Notes: a model not told the origin generated them from the letters alone. A stretch of 20,758 nucleotides of DNA from JBBITW01 sp037440525 (GCA_037440525.1 JBBITW010000047.1:1-20758); one strand, 5' to 3'. Counted from the first letter of the stretch, positions 1 to 7,599 are shown. Made by a program: numbers and translations.

Positions 1-103
1 AGGTAAAAGAAGACAATCTCGATATTCTCTATCAATTTTTTATGTAGGAATTGCTGGGTGGAATTTATATTTATTTCTTTCTTATATTTCTAAAACATCA
101 GAA

Positions 104-724
104 ATGGCAATGCAATCGTTCTTTTATATGTATACTTTTCAGTTATTAATGACAAATAGCTTTCTTTTATTTAGCTTAGAACAAGCTAAAGTTTCTTTAC
201 CTAAAATTGAGAATCTTTTAAAAATTTCTCTTTTTTTTAGCGTTGTCTCTGGTGTAGCTATGGCTCTCATGATAATTAGCACTACACTGGATACAACCTT
301 CCGCTTTACAATTAACTTTCCCCTTCCAGGGATTTTTGAACTCAATGAGGTTCTCCTGGTTGTTCTTGTCTATCTCGGTATTACTTGGACACAGATGGAG
401 CGCGGGCATACCCGTGTTGTGATCTTATTGAAGATATTGCCCATCAGGTTGGCAATTAAACTCGACATTGTTTGCTGGATTTTTTGCTTTTTATTTTTAG
501 GAATCTTAGGTCTTCAGAGTGGCAAAGAAGCCCTAAGATCATTTCAAATCAACGAATTTCGATGGGGCTCAGTACAGATGCCAATCTGGTGGGCAAAAGC
601 CATTATACCATTAGGTTGCTGGTTAACATGTATTCAACTTTTAATAGATATTGGTGTAAATATCGGTCGACTAAAAGGGAGATTACCTCTCGATCTTCCT
701 GAATTGAGGGAAATCAAAGAATAG
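104..724 (+). CDS. TRAP transporter small permease (DctQ family)
   Basis: Small membrane subunit of a tripartite (TRAP) secondary transporter that takes up organic acids with a sodium or proton gradient. Hydrophobic segments, a central stretch (FELNEVLLVVLVYLGITW) and the following polar turn with ERGHTRV are typical of DctQ proteins; the family core starts near residue 35 (IENLLKISLF). The large permease follows 61 bases downstream in the usual order. The start is uncertain: neither ATG 104 nor ATG 149 has a Shine-Dalgarno sequence, and the same frame is open back to base 2, so the true start may be further upstream or outside the window. The solute receptor gene normally beside such pairs is not present here. 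Family assignment is fairly sure; the substrate is unknown. Confidence 0.82.
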   Translation: MAMQSFFYMYTFQLLMTNSFLLFSLEQAKVSLPKIENLLKISLFFSVVSGVAMALMIISTTLDTTFRFTINFPLPGIFELNEVLLVVLVYLGITWTQMERGHTRVVILLKILPIRLAIKLDIVCWIFCFLFLGILGLQSGKEALRSFQINEFRWGSVQMPIWWAKAIIPLGCWLTCIQLLIDIGVNIGRLKGRLPLDLPELREIKE

Positions 725-785
725 TTATTATTTTTAAAGGCTATTCTGAAATTATAGAAAAATATTTTTAATAGGAGACCATGAA

Positions 786-2111
786 ATGATGGAACCAGGC
801 TTAGCAGTTATTCTCAGTATTTTTGTTGTTCTCTCTTTGATGGCTATTGGTGTCCCTATTTTTGCATCCCTTGGCATTACTGGGTTTTTGGGTTGTCTTG
901 CTATAAAGGGCCCACATCTTGCTTTTACTCAACTAAAGGTTTTCCCATATGTTAATACAGCTAATTACCTTCTTGCAGTCGTTCCTCTATTTATTATCAT
1001 GGGTCATTTTGGTTTTAAGGCTGGTATTAGCCATGACCTGTATAGCATTGGCCGTAAATGGTTTTCACGTTTCCCTGGAGGATTGGGGATAGCTACCTTT
1101 ATTGCCTCTGCTGGCTTTGGTGCTTGTTGTGGTTCAAGCGTAGCCTCTGCAGCCACAATGGGAACTATTGCAATACCAGAGATGCGGGCGCTCGGTTATG
1201 ACAAAAGATTGTCATGCGGTCTGGTTGCAGCAGCTGGAACCTTGGCCATTATGGTCCCGCCAAGTGTTGTTTCAGTCTTTTATGCCTCTATTAATGATAC
1301 ATCTGCAGGAGCTCAATTGATTGCCGGGATATTCCCAGGACTTTTAAGTACTGGAATCTATATAATAGGAATTTGGGTTTTGACCCATTTTAATCCAACG
1401 CTTGTTCCTGCTCCAGAAACTTACACATGGCGCGAAAGATTTGTATCTTTAAAAGGAATTTGGGGAATGATGTTATTATTCTTATTAGTGATTGGTGGCT
1501 TATATATAGGGTGGTTTACTCCAACAGAAGCTGCTTCTGTAGGTTCATTTACAGCTTTTTTAATGATGTTGTTTGGCCGTAGAGTAGAGAAAGGGCAATT
1601 AGGTGAAACAATAAAATTAAGTTTTTTAGATACTCTGCGAACTACTTGTATGGTATTTCTCATCCTTATCGGAGCAGGGCTTTATGCATTCTTCCTCACC
1701 TTAGCCCAAATTCCACAGGCTGCATCTACTTGGGTAAGCAACTTGCCTGTCCCTCCTTGGGTTGTAATTGTCATGTTCCTTATGATCTACATTCCCATGG
1801 GGATGTTCATGGATACCTTCTCCATGTTGATTATCACACAACCTATTATGTTCCCTATTGTAACAAAGCAATTAGGTTTCGATCCGATCTGGTTTGGTGT
1901 CCTTTGCATCAAGATGGCTGAAATCGGGTTAATGACCCCTCCTGTAGGATTAAATGTTTATGTCCTTTCCGGAGTTGTCAGAGATGTACCAATGCATGAC
2001 ATCTTTAGAGGGTGCTCTTGGTTTCTTCTTTTAGAGGCAATATCCACGGCAATCCTTTTTGCCTTTCCCATAATTTCCACCTTTTTGCCAGGAACTATGT
2101 ATTCTCGTTAA
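786..2111 (+). CDS. dctM: TRAP transporter large permease (DctM family)
   Basis: The ion-coupled translocation subunit of a TRAP transporter, in the inner membrane. The 441 residues are nearly all hydrophobic helices, about 12 expected, which is the normal DctM length. Family signatures seen are the Gly/Ala-rich stretch GFGACCGSSVASAATMG, the MVPPS motif in the first half, and the paired motif MTPPVGLNVYVLSG in the second half, reflecting the inverted-repeat fold of the family. The start is decided by AGGAG at 773-777, eight bases before ATG 786. An ATG at 781 gives only Met-Lys-stop. It forms an operon with the DctQ-like gene before it. Substrate cannot be read from sequence; the downstream thiolase block is separated by about 230 bases and its own promoter, so a link to that pathway is only inference. 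Confidence 0.93.
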   Translation: MMEPGLAVILSIFVVLSLMAIGVPIFASLGITGFLGCLAIKGPHLAFTQLKVFPYVNTANYLLAVVPLFIIMGHFGFKAGISHDLYSIGRKWFSRFPGGLGIATFIASAGFGACCGSSVASAATMGTIAIPEMRALGYDKRLSCGLVAAAGTLAIMVPPSVVSVFYASINDTSAGAQLIAGIFPGLLSTGIYIIGIWVLTHFNPTLVPAPETYTWRERFVSLKGIWGMMLLFLLVIGGLYIGWFTPTEAASVGSFTAFLMMLFGRRVEKGQLGETIKLSFLDTLRTTCMVFLILIGAGLYAFFLTLAQIPQAASTWVSNLPVPPWVVIVMFLMIYIPMGMFMDTFSMLIITQPIMFPIVTKQLGFDPIWFGVLCIKMAEIGLMTPPVGLNVYVLSGVVRDVPMHDIFRGCSWFLLLEAISTAILFAFPIISTFLPGTMYSR

Positions 2112-2170
2112 TCCTTTCATTAATTAATTGATTGTTAAGATAATCCTTTTATTTTCTAAAGGAAAATTTC

Positions 2171-2199
2171 TTGAGAATTATTTAAATATTTGCTATGAT
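2171..2199 (+). promoter_or_regulatory. Sigma70-type promoter with extended -10, before the thiolase gene
   Basis: A -35 element TTGAGA (2171-2176), a spacer of exactly 17 bases, and a -10 element TATGAT (2194-2199) preceded by TG one base upstream (extended -10). The predicted transcription start is near 2206, leaving a leader of about 135 bases before the thiolase start at 2342. It lies in the gap between the TRAP genes and the acyl-CoA block and would make that block a separate transcription unit. Seen by eye only, in an AT-rich gap where chance matches occur. Confidence 0.5.
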
Positions 2200-2260
2200 T
2201 TTTGAAATTTAAAAGAAGAATCAATATTATAATTAATTACACATGGTCACAGATGTCATG

Positions 2261-2282
2261 ACTCTTTGATCTAGCGAAGAGT
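2261..2282 (+). promoter_or_regulatory. Hairpin in the predicted leader of the thiolase operon
   Basis: An 8-bp stem (one G-T wobble) with a 6-base loop, ACTCTTTG / loop / CGAAGAGT. It lies about 60 bases before the thiolase start and inside the predicted leader. It lacks a following T-run, so it is not an intrinsic terminator. A role in mRNA stability or regulation is conjecture. Confidence 0.3.
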
Positions 2283-2341
2283 TATCAATTACTCCTAACA
2301 ATTGAATGAAAATAATAGAACTAAAAAAGGAGGAAAATGAA

Positions 2342-3607
2342 ATGACAAAGAGGCGGAGGCTTTCGAGAGGGGTAGCAGTAGTAGGTGGAGGACTGAGCAA
2401 ACTTGGTCTTTTTAAAGAAAGAAATTCTAAGGACTTCTTTATAGAGGCATTCAGAGAGATGATAGATTCTGTTGATAAAGGGTTTGACCCCAGGGATATC
2501 GAGGCAATTTATGTCGGAAATTTTACAAACGACTTTTTTGTCAACCAATCACATTGGGGTCCAATCATTTCAGATCTTGTTGGACATGTGCCAAAACCAG
2601 TGACACGAACCGAAGGTGCCTGTGCATCAAGTGCGTTGGCATTTCGTGAAGGTGCATTGGCCATTGCCTCCGGCCTATATGACATAGTCCTTGTTGGAGG
2701 ATTCGAACAGATGTCAAGAAAGACAACAGAAGAGGTTGCTGAGGGTCTTGCCATGGCCTCAAGCCCGTATGAAGTTGCCGCTGGATTTACCTTCCCTGGT
2801 GTATTTGGGACGATTGCCACTGCCTATTTCGCCAAATATGGAGCTGATAGAGAAGCACTTTTTAATGTAACAATCAAGAGTCATAACAATGCGCCACTGA
2901 ATCCAAAGGCACAATTTCCTATGAGCATCAGGGATTTCATGAATGCCCGCATAGAGCGGTGCCGTAAGAAGGGAGAACCTATACCTGAGTGGAGGGATGA
3001 GAAGGACTTCCTTAGAGATCCTGTGGTAAATCCACCGATTGCCTGGCCTATGCACCTCTTTGATTGCTGTCCTATTAGCGACGGAGCATCCTGTCTTCTA
3101 CTTGTGGCAGAGGAGATTGCTAAACGTTTCACCGATGATCCAATCTATCTAATAGGAATGGGACAGGGAAGTGGTTATAGCCTACATGCCAAGAAAGATC
3201 TGACAACATTCGAGGCAACAAAGGCCGCAGCCCATGAGGCATATGAAATGTCAGGTCTTGAACCAAAGGATATTCAATTCTCAGAGGTCCATGACTGCTT
3301 CTCCATTGCTGAGATCATCCATATGGAAGACCTCGGTTTCTTCAAACCTGGGGAAGGATTTAAGGCCGTGGCTGAGGGTTTGACCCGTCTCGATGGTCCG
3401 ATACCTATTAATACCTCAGGAGGTTTAAAAACTAAGGGACATCCTGTTGGGGCAACAGGGGTTGCCCAACTCTATGAGGTCTGGCTCCAACTTCGTGGTA
3501 AAGCGGGCAAAAGACAGATTCCTAATCCAAACCTGAGGATCGGAGCTGCTCACAATCTTGGCGGAACAGGAGGAACCTGCACATTTACAATTCTTGAAAG
3601 GAGATAA
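2342..3607 (+). CDS. Thiolase, SCP2-type acetyl-CoA acetyltransferase
   Basis: Thiolase-fold enzyme that makes or cleaves a beta-ketoacyl-CoA. Numbered from the chosen start (421 residues), the nucleophilic Cys94 lies in EGACASSALA. The second-half motifs are H317-D-C319-F in SEVHDCFSIAEI and the GHPVGATG block around His367, a pattern of the SCP2-like thiolase group rather than of the classic FadA/PhaA group. Start 2342 is chosen because AGGAGG (2328-2333) sits eight bases upstream; the frame also contains an ATG at 2306, but that would put the ribosome site inside the gene. The DUF35 gene starts 3 bases after the stop, the standard partnership for this thiolase group. In archaea such pairs channel acetoacetyl-CoA; the bacterial ones are mostly uncharacterised, so the chain length and direction here are open. 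Confidence 0.93.
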   Translation: MTKRRRLSRGVAVVGGGLSKLGLFKERNSKDFFIEAFREMIDSVDKGFDPRDIEAIYVGNFTNDFFVNQSHWGPIISDLVGHVPKPVTRTEGACASSALAFREGALAIASGLYDIVLVGGFEQMSRKTTEEVAEGLAMASSPYEVAAGFTFPGVFGTIATAYFAKYGADREALFNVTIKSHNNAPLNPKAQFPMSIRDFMNARIERCRKKGEPIPEWRDEKDFLRDPVVNPPIAWPMHLFDCCPISDGASCLLLVAEEIAKRFTDDPIYLIGMGQGSGYSLHAKKDLTTFEATKAAAHEAYEMSGLEPKDIQFSEVHDCFSIAEIIHMEDLGFFKPGEGFKAVAEGLTRLDGPIPINTSGGLKTKGHPVGATGVAQLYEVWLQLRGKAGKRQIPNPNLRIGAAHNLGGTGGTCTFTILERR

Positions 3608-3610
3608 AAG

Positions 3611-4024
3611 ATGAATGAGAAGCCGTTTAATGATACATCCTATGAGGAGTTTCTCCGTGAAGGAAAGATCATGGGTTCGAAGTGTAAAAGGTGTGGCTCT
3701 ATGGCATTCCCACCCAGGCCAATATGTATATCCTGTTTTGGTAATGAGCTTGAGTGGATCGAGCTTAAAGGAACAGGTAAACTTCTTGCATTTACAAGCA
3801 TAACTGTTGCACCCCCATATATGACCAAAGAGGGCTTTGATCGTAACAATCCTTATATAGTGGGAGTGGTGGAATTGGATGAAGGGATAAAGGCAGTTGC
3901 ACGCATCATAGGAATGGATGCAAAAAAACCTGAACAGATCAAAGTAGGTACACCTCTAAGACCTGAATTTCTAATAAAGGATGAAGGGGCTGGGAAAAAG
4001 GTCTCACTTGCCTTCAAGCCATAG
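3611..4024 (+). CDS. DUF35 Zn-ribbon/OB-fold protein, thiolase partner
   Basis: A 137-residue protein with the DUF35 layout: an N-terminal helix, a rubredoxin-like zinc ribbon with CKRC (Cys25, Cys28) and CISC (Cys39, Cys42), then an OB-fold domain from about residue 50 (TGKLLAFTSITVAPPY) to the end. In the archaeal thiolase/HMG-CoA synthase complex this protein family bridges the enzymes and provides the CoA-binding surface. The start is 3 bases after the thiolase stop, so the two are translationally linked and probably made in fixed ratio. All four zinc ligands are intact. The family call is safe; whether it scaffolds the thiolase alone or a larger complex cannot be judged. Confidence 0.92.
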   Translation: MNEKPFNDTSYEEFLREGKIMGSKCKRCGSMAFPPRPICISCFGNELEWIELKGTGKLLAFTSITVAPPYMTKEGFDRNNPYIVGVVELDEGIKAVARIIGMDAKKPEQIKVGTPLRPEFLIKDEGAGKKVSLAFKP

Positions 4025-4097
4025 CATAAAGCTATACTCGTGGATTTTCCCTATTCTCTCTTCATCTTCTGTCAATTCACAACGGGGAGACCTCTCA

Positions 4098-4280
4098 GAT
4101 TGTCATTGCGAGGCGAAGCAATCTTTACTAAATTGTCATTCCGAGCGAAGCGAGGAATCTATAAGATTGCCACGTCGCTTCGCTCCTCGCAACGACTTCG
4201 TCGGATTGCCACACCCTTCGGGCTCGCAATGACAGATTCGCCTTTGGCGGAAAGGCTTTTAGTAAAAAATCGCTCAATTT
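4098..4280 (+). repeat. Dispersed repeat copy 1, between the DUF35 and meaB genes
   Basis: First copy of a family present several times in this window. It holds TCATTGCGAGGCGAAGCAAT, TCATTCCGAGCGAAGCGAGG, a segment reading CGACTTCGTCGGATTGCCA, and CTCGCAATGAC. It ends at 4268-4280 with AATCGCTCAATTT, the terminal sequence of the more complete copy at 13002-13196. The opposite terminal repeat is not visible. The 400-base gap 4025-4423 otherwise contains only the hairpin at 4340-4376 and a weak promoter candidate. I see no ORF with coding character in it. Confidence 0.88.
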
Positions 4281-4339
4281 AGGTATAATATATCACATAA
4301 ACGGGGATAAGTTATCTCAGACACCCCTGCCAGATCACT

Positions 4340-4376
4340 AAATTATCCTCTTAAGTGATGCATTAAGAGGTAATTT
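4340..4376 (+). promoter_or_regulatory. Inverted repeat upstream of meaB
   Basis: A 14-bp stem with one bulged T: AAATTA-T-CCTCTTAA pairs with TTAAGAGGTAATTT around an 8-base loop. The loop and its edge (AGTGAT, 4354-4359) can pair with ATCACT at 4334-4339, giving an alternative or pseudoknot fold. No T-run follows on either strand, so it is not a standard terminator. It could be an operator or an RNA element; function unknown. Confidence 0.4.
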
Positions 4377-4385
4377 AAAAAATTC

Positions 4386-4415
4386 TTGAATGTCAATGGT
4401 GCTTTTTGTTATATA
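4386..4415 (+). promoter_or_regulatory. Possible promoter giving a leaderless meaB transcript
   Basis: TTGAAT (4386-4391) and TATATA (4410-4415) with an 18-base spacer. Transcription would start near 4422, at the meaB ATG 4424, which lacks a Shine-Dalgarno sequence. The two weak facts support each other but neither is strong; both hexamers match consensus at only four of six positions. Confidence 0.28.
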
Positions 4416-4423
4416 GTATTGCA

Positions 4424-5380
4424 ATGATGGAAAAGGATATTGCAAAAAAAATCTTGGAAGGTGATATAAGGGCTGCATCCCGATTGATGAGGGATATAGA
4501 TGACCGAATCCCCTCTGCCTTAGGTACACTAAAGGAACTATATCCAAAAACTGGAAAGGCTTATATCATAGGAATAACCGGGCCTCCTGGCTCTGGAAAA
4601 TCAACCATTGTAGATAAGATGGTTGATATCTTTCGAAAAGAGGGAAAAGGGGTTGGGATTGTTGCGGTTGATCCAACAAGCCCATTCACTGGCGGAGCTA
4701 TATTGGGTGATCGGATTCGTATGCAACGTCACGCAACAGATGAAGGGGTATTCATACGCTCCCTTGCTACCCGGGGATGTCTGGGAGGACTCTCACGCTC
4801 GACTCAGGATATTGTAAATGTGATGGATGCGATGGGAAAGGATATCATTATTGTTGAAACTGTTGGAGTCGGTCAGGATGAAGTGGAGGTTGTAAATACT
4901 GCTCATACTTCCATTGTTGTTCTTGTTCCAGGATTGGGAGATGACATTCAGGCAATTAAAGCAGGAATCATTGAGATCGGAGATATCTTTGTCATCAATA
5001 AATGCGAGCGTGAAGGGGCTGATAAGATGGAACGCGACCTTCGAATGGTTCTTGAAATGGGGCGAAAAAGGGAAGATGGCTGGGAACCATTGATCTTTAA
5101 GACGGAGGCGGTTTTAGGAAAAGGTATATTTGAACTCGTTTATGGAATTTATAGACATAAACAGGCACTGGAAGATAGCGAGGGCTTCAAAAAGAAGATG
5201 AGGGAAAGGGCTAAGGCAACATTTCTCGAAATCCTCGAAAATGAACTGATGATGCGTTTTATTGAAAAGATTGAGACTAAGGGAGAGATGGAGTCAATAA
5301 TAGATGATCTGATTAATCGACGAACCGACCCCTATTCAATAGCTGAAAAGATTATAAAGGAAAGGATGAGAGATCAGTAA
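4424..5380 (+). CDS. meaB: MeaB/ArgK-type GTPase, methylmalonyl-CoA mutase chaperone
   Basis: G3E-family GTPase that gates cofactor loading and protects methylmalonyl-CoA mutase from inactivation. Numbered from ATG 4424 (318 residues): helical N-terminus (DIAKKILEGDIRAASRLM), Walker A GPPGSGKS at 53-60, the DPTSPFTGGAILGDRIRM switch region, ETVGVGQ as the G3 motif, and INKCEREGAD as the G4 motif. The G4 motif has Glu where family members normally carry Asp (NKxD), a conservative but notable change. A frame-compatible TTG lies at 4406; ATG 4424 or 4427 fits the family N-terminus better. No ribosome-binding site is visible. Both sides carry a dispersed repeat, in opposite orientations. The mutase subunits are downstream on the same strand, which fits the chaperone role. 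Confidence 0.93.
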   Translation: MMEKDIAKKILEGDIRAASRLMRDIDDRIPSALGTLKELYPKTGKAYIIGITGPPGSGKSTIVDKMVDIFRKEGKGVGIVAVDPTSPFTGGAILGDRIRMQRHATDEGVFIRSLATRGCLGGLSRSTQDIVNVMDAMGKDIIIVETVGVGQDEVEVVNTAHTSIVVLVPGLGDDIQAIKAGIIEIGDIFVINKCEREGADKMERDLRMVLEMGRKREDGWEPLIFKTEAVLGKGIFELVYGIYRHKQALEDSEGFKKKMRERAKATFLEILENELMMRFIEKIETKGEMESIIDDLINRRTDPYSIAEKIIKERMRDQ

Positions 5381-5385
5381 AAAAT

Positions 5386-5587
5386 AAATTTGGCGATTCT
5401 TTTACTAAAAGCCTTTATGCCAAAGGGGGATCAGTCATTGCGAGTTCGAAGGGCGTGGCAATCCGACGAAGTCGTTGCGAGGAGCGAAGCGACGTGGCAA
5501 TCTTATAGACTCCTCGCTTCGCTCGGAATGACAATTTAGAAAAGATTGTGTCGCCTCGCAATGACAATCCATAGAATCGCCCAATTT
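5386..5587 (-). repeat. Dispersed repeat copy 2, with both terminal inverted repeats
   Basis: Copy in opposite orientation to the one at 4098-4280. Its ends are AAATTTGGCGATT (5386-5398) and AATCGCCCAATTT (5575-5587), inverted repeats of 13 bases with one mismatch. Inside are TCATTGCGAG, CAATCCGACGAAGTCGTTGC, CTCGCTTCGCTCGGAATGAC and CTCGCAATGAC. It fills the gap between meaB and the carboxyltransferase gene and starts 6 bases after the meaB stop. No coding capacity. Confidence 0.9.
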
Positions 5588-5619
5588 AGATGTAATTTAA
5601 TGAAGGGGGTAAATATTTT

Positions 5620-7194
5620 ATGGGATCGCTTGATGAGATACGTAAGGAACTGGAAAGGAGGAGGGCTGAGGCATTACTTGGTGGAGGTCAGGAAAAGATT
5701 AATAAACAGCATAAGGATGGTAAGTTGACTGCTCGTGAAAGAATTGATCTTCTCCTCGATCCTGGAACATTTGTTGAGCTGGACCGATTTGTCACACACC
5801 GCTGCTATGATTTCGGAATGGAAAAAAAGAAGTTCTGGGGAGATGGTGTGGTGACAGGTTATGGAAAGATTGACGGGCGTCTTGTATATGTCTTCTCACA
5901 GGATTTTACTGTCTTCGGTGGAGCCCTCGGCATGGCATTTGCTGAAAAGATATGCAAGGTGATGGATCTCGCCATGAAAACAGGTGCACCGATGATTGGT
6001 TTAAATGATTCGGGCGGGGCAAGGATTCAGGAAGGGGTGGAAAGTCTTGCTGGTTATGCATACATATTTCTCAGAAATGTTCTTGCCTCAGGTGTTATCC
6101 CCCAGATATCGGCTATTATGGGCCCCTGTGCAGGTGGAGCGGTCTATTCTCCTGCGATGACAGACTTCATAATAATGACAAAAAAGACAAGCTACCTCCA
6201 TATCACAGGCCCTGATGTCATCAGGGCTGCACTGAAAAAGACTGAAACTGCTGATGGGAGGCCAATAACATCAGAACTATTGGGAGGCTCCAAGGTTCAT
6301 ATGGAAAAGAGCGGTGTTGCCCATTTTGCTGGAGAGAATGATGAGGATACAATCAGAATCATCAAAGAACTGCTTCGATTTCTCCCGCAGAATAATCGTG
6401 AGAAACCCCCTATCATAGATTGTGAAGATGATCCCAACAGGATGGATGAGTCATTAAAGACTATTATACCTGAAGATTCTAAAAAGGCCTATGATATGAA
6501 GAAGATTATCCTTGCAATTGTTGATAATGGCTATTTTCTTGAGGTCCAAAAGGACTGGGCAAAAAATATTGTGATAGGCTTTGCACGCTTTAATGGTATG
6601 CCAGTAGGGATTGTTGCCAATCAACCAAACTGGCTCGCAGGTGCACTCGATCCTGACTCATCTGTGAAGGCAGGGAGATTTGTCCGCTTCTGTGATTGTT
6701 TTAATATACCAATTATCACTTTTGTAGATGTCCCGGGTTTTCTTCCAGGAATAGATATGGAGGAAAGAGGGATTATAAGACACGGCTCAAAACTTCTATA
6801 TGCTTACTGTGAGGCAACAGTGCCAAAGATTACTATCATTACCAGAAAGGGTTATGGTGGAGCCTATGACGTGATGTCAAGTAAACATATCAGGGGAGAT
6901 ATCAATTACTGTTACCCAACTGCAGAAATTGCAGTGATGGGAGCGGATGGGGCAGTAAATATCATCTTCCGAAACGAGATAAAGGAGGCAAGTGACCCTG
7001 AGGAGAAACGAAGAGAGCTTGTAGAGGAATACCAGAGAAAATTTGCAAGTCCTTATAAGGCAGCAGAATTAGGATATGTAGACGAGATAATCGAACCTGA
7101 GGAGACACGTCCCAAAATCATTCAGGCCCTGGATATATTGAAAACAAAGGTTGATACAAATCCATGGCGAAAACATGGCAATATACCCCTTTAA
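5620..7194 (+). CDS. pccB: Acyl-CoA carboxyltransferase, propionyl-CoA carboxylase beta type
   Basis: Biotin-dependent carboxyltransferase subunit (524 residues, normal length) moving CO2 between biotin and propionyl-CoA/methylmalonyl-CoA. Both crotonase-like halves are complete. The oxyanion-hole glycines are in SGGARIQEGV (131-140) with GPCAGGAVYSPA (168-179) in the N-half, and GYGGAYDVMSSKHIRGD (411-427) in the C-half. The Asp in GGAYDVM (Asp417) is what human and Streptomyces PccB carry and is the acyl-CoA specificity position, whereas sodium-pumping methylmalonyl-CoA decarboxylase alpha subunits usually read GGAYIAM. That favours a propionyl-CoA carboxylase or transcarboxylase role. AAGGGGG sits about ten bases before ATG 5620. 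No biotin carboxylase or biotin carrier gene is in the window, so these must be elsewhere. Confidence 0.92.
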   Translation: MGSLDEIRKELERRRAEALLGGGQEKINKQHKDGKLTARERIDLLLDPGTFVELDRFVTHRCYDFGMEKKKFWGDGVVTGYGKIDGRLVYVFSQDFTVFGGALGMAFAEKICKVMDLAMKTGAPMIGLNDSGGARIQEGVESLAGYAYIFLRNVLASGVIPQISAIMGPCAGGAVYSPAMTDFIIMTKKTSYLHITGPDVIRAALKKTETADGRPITSELLGGSKVHMEKSGVAHFAGENDEDTIRIIKELLRFLPQNNREKPPIIDCEDDPNRMDESLKTIIPEDSKKAYDMKKIILAIVDNGYFLEVQKDWAKNIVIGFARFNGMPVGIVANQPNWLAGALDPDSSVKAGRFVRFCDCFNIPIITFVDVPGFLPGIDMEERGIIRHGSKLLYAYCEATVPKITIITRKGYGGAYDVMSSKHIRGDINYCYPTAEIAVMGADGAVNIIFRNEIKEASDPEEKRRELVEEYQRKFASPYKAAELGYVDEIIEPEETRPKIIQALDILKTKVDTNPWRKHGNIPL

Positions 7195-7199
7195 ATAAT

Positions 7200-7578
7200 A
7201 GGATTCAAGTGGTCAAGGGTTCAAGGGGTAAAGGGGGGAAAGTTATAAATGGGAGCATTAAATAAATGACATCTTCCTGTCTGAACCCCTCACCCTGACC
7301 CTCTCCCCATGTAGAGAATGTATCGTAATGTCATTCTGAGGCTTTAGCCGAAAAATCTATGTTTTATAAGGATTTGAATTCTATAGATTCCTCGCTTCGC
7401 TCGGAATGACAAAAAAGGAAGCTCGGAATGACAAACATGGCAAATACCTCATTGCGACACCCCCTCATATTGGGGAGATGGAAAGTTGAGGAGAGATAAT
7501 TATAGAGATTTAATTTCTCCGAGTAATAAATCATTAAATAAACAATCGAACCCGTGAACCCTTGAATCCTTGAACCCT
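7200..7578. repeat. Composite repeat element bounded by 29-bp inverted repeats
   Basis: The gap 7195-7599 between carboxyltransferase and mutase is almost entirely this element. Its left end (7200-7228, AGGATTCAAGTGG...) and right end (7551-7578) are imperfect inverted repeats built on the same TTCAAG / TCAAGGGTTCA words. Inside lies a core related to the other repeats (7327-7410), followed by a short duplication of GCTCGGAATGAC at 7421-7432, and C/T-rich blocks (CCCTCACCCTGACCCTCTCC near 7287). No ORF of coding character is present, so it is a non-autonomous element or a nested pair of repeats. Confidence 0.7.
7327..7410 (+). repeat. Core repeat shared with the right edge of the window
   Basis: The first 65 bases (7327-7391) match 20694-20758 with three mismatches. 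The core starts AATGTCATTCTGAGGC and ends CTCGCTTCGCTCGGAATGAC, the end also used by the longer repeats at 5386, 9303 and 13002. It is therefore a second subtype of one repeat superfamily. Confidence 0.85.
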
Positions 7579-7599
7579 ATAATTAAAATGGAGTGAGCT

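Noticed and set aside
2306..2341. Upstream start of the thiolase gene at 2306
   Set aside because: The strong AGGAGG lies within this extension and points to ATG 2342; the extra 12 residues are Lys/Glu-rich and not thiolase-like.
4021..4035. Small stem ATAGC-ATAAA-GCTAT at the end of the DUF35 gene
   Set aside because: Only 5 bp and no following T-run; likely chance.
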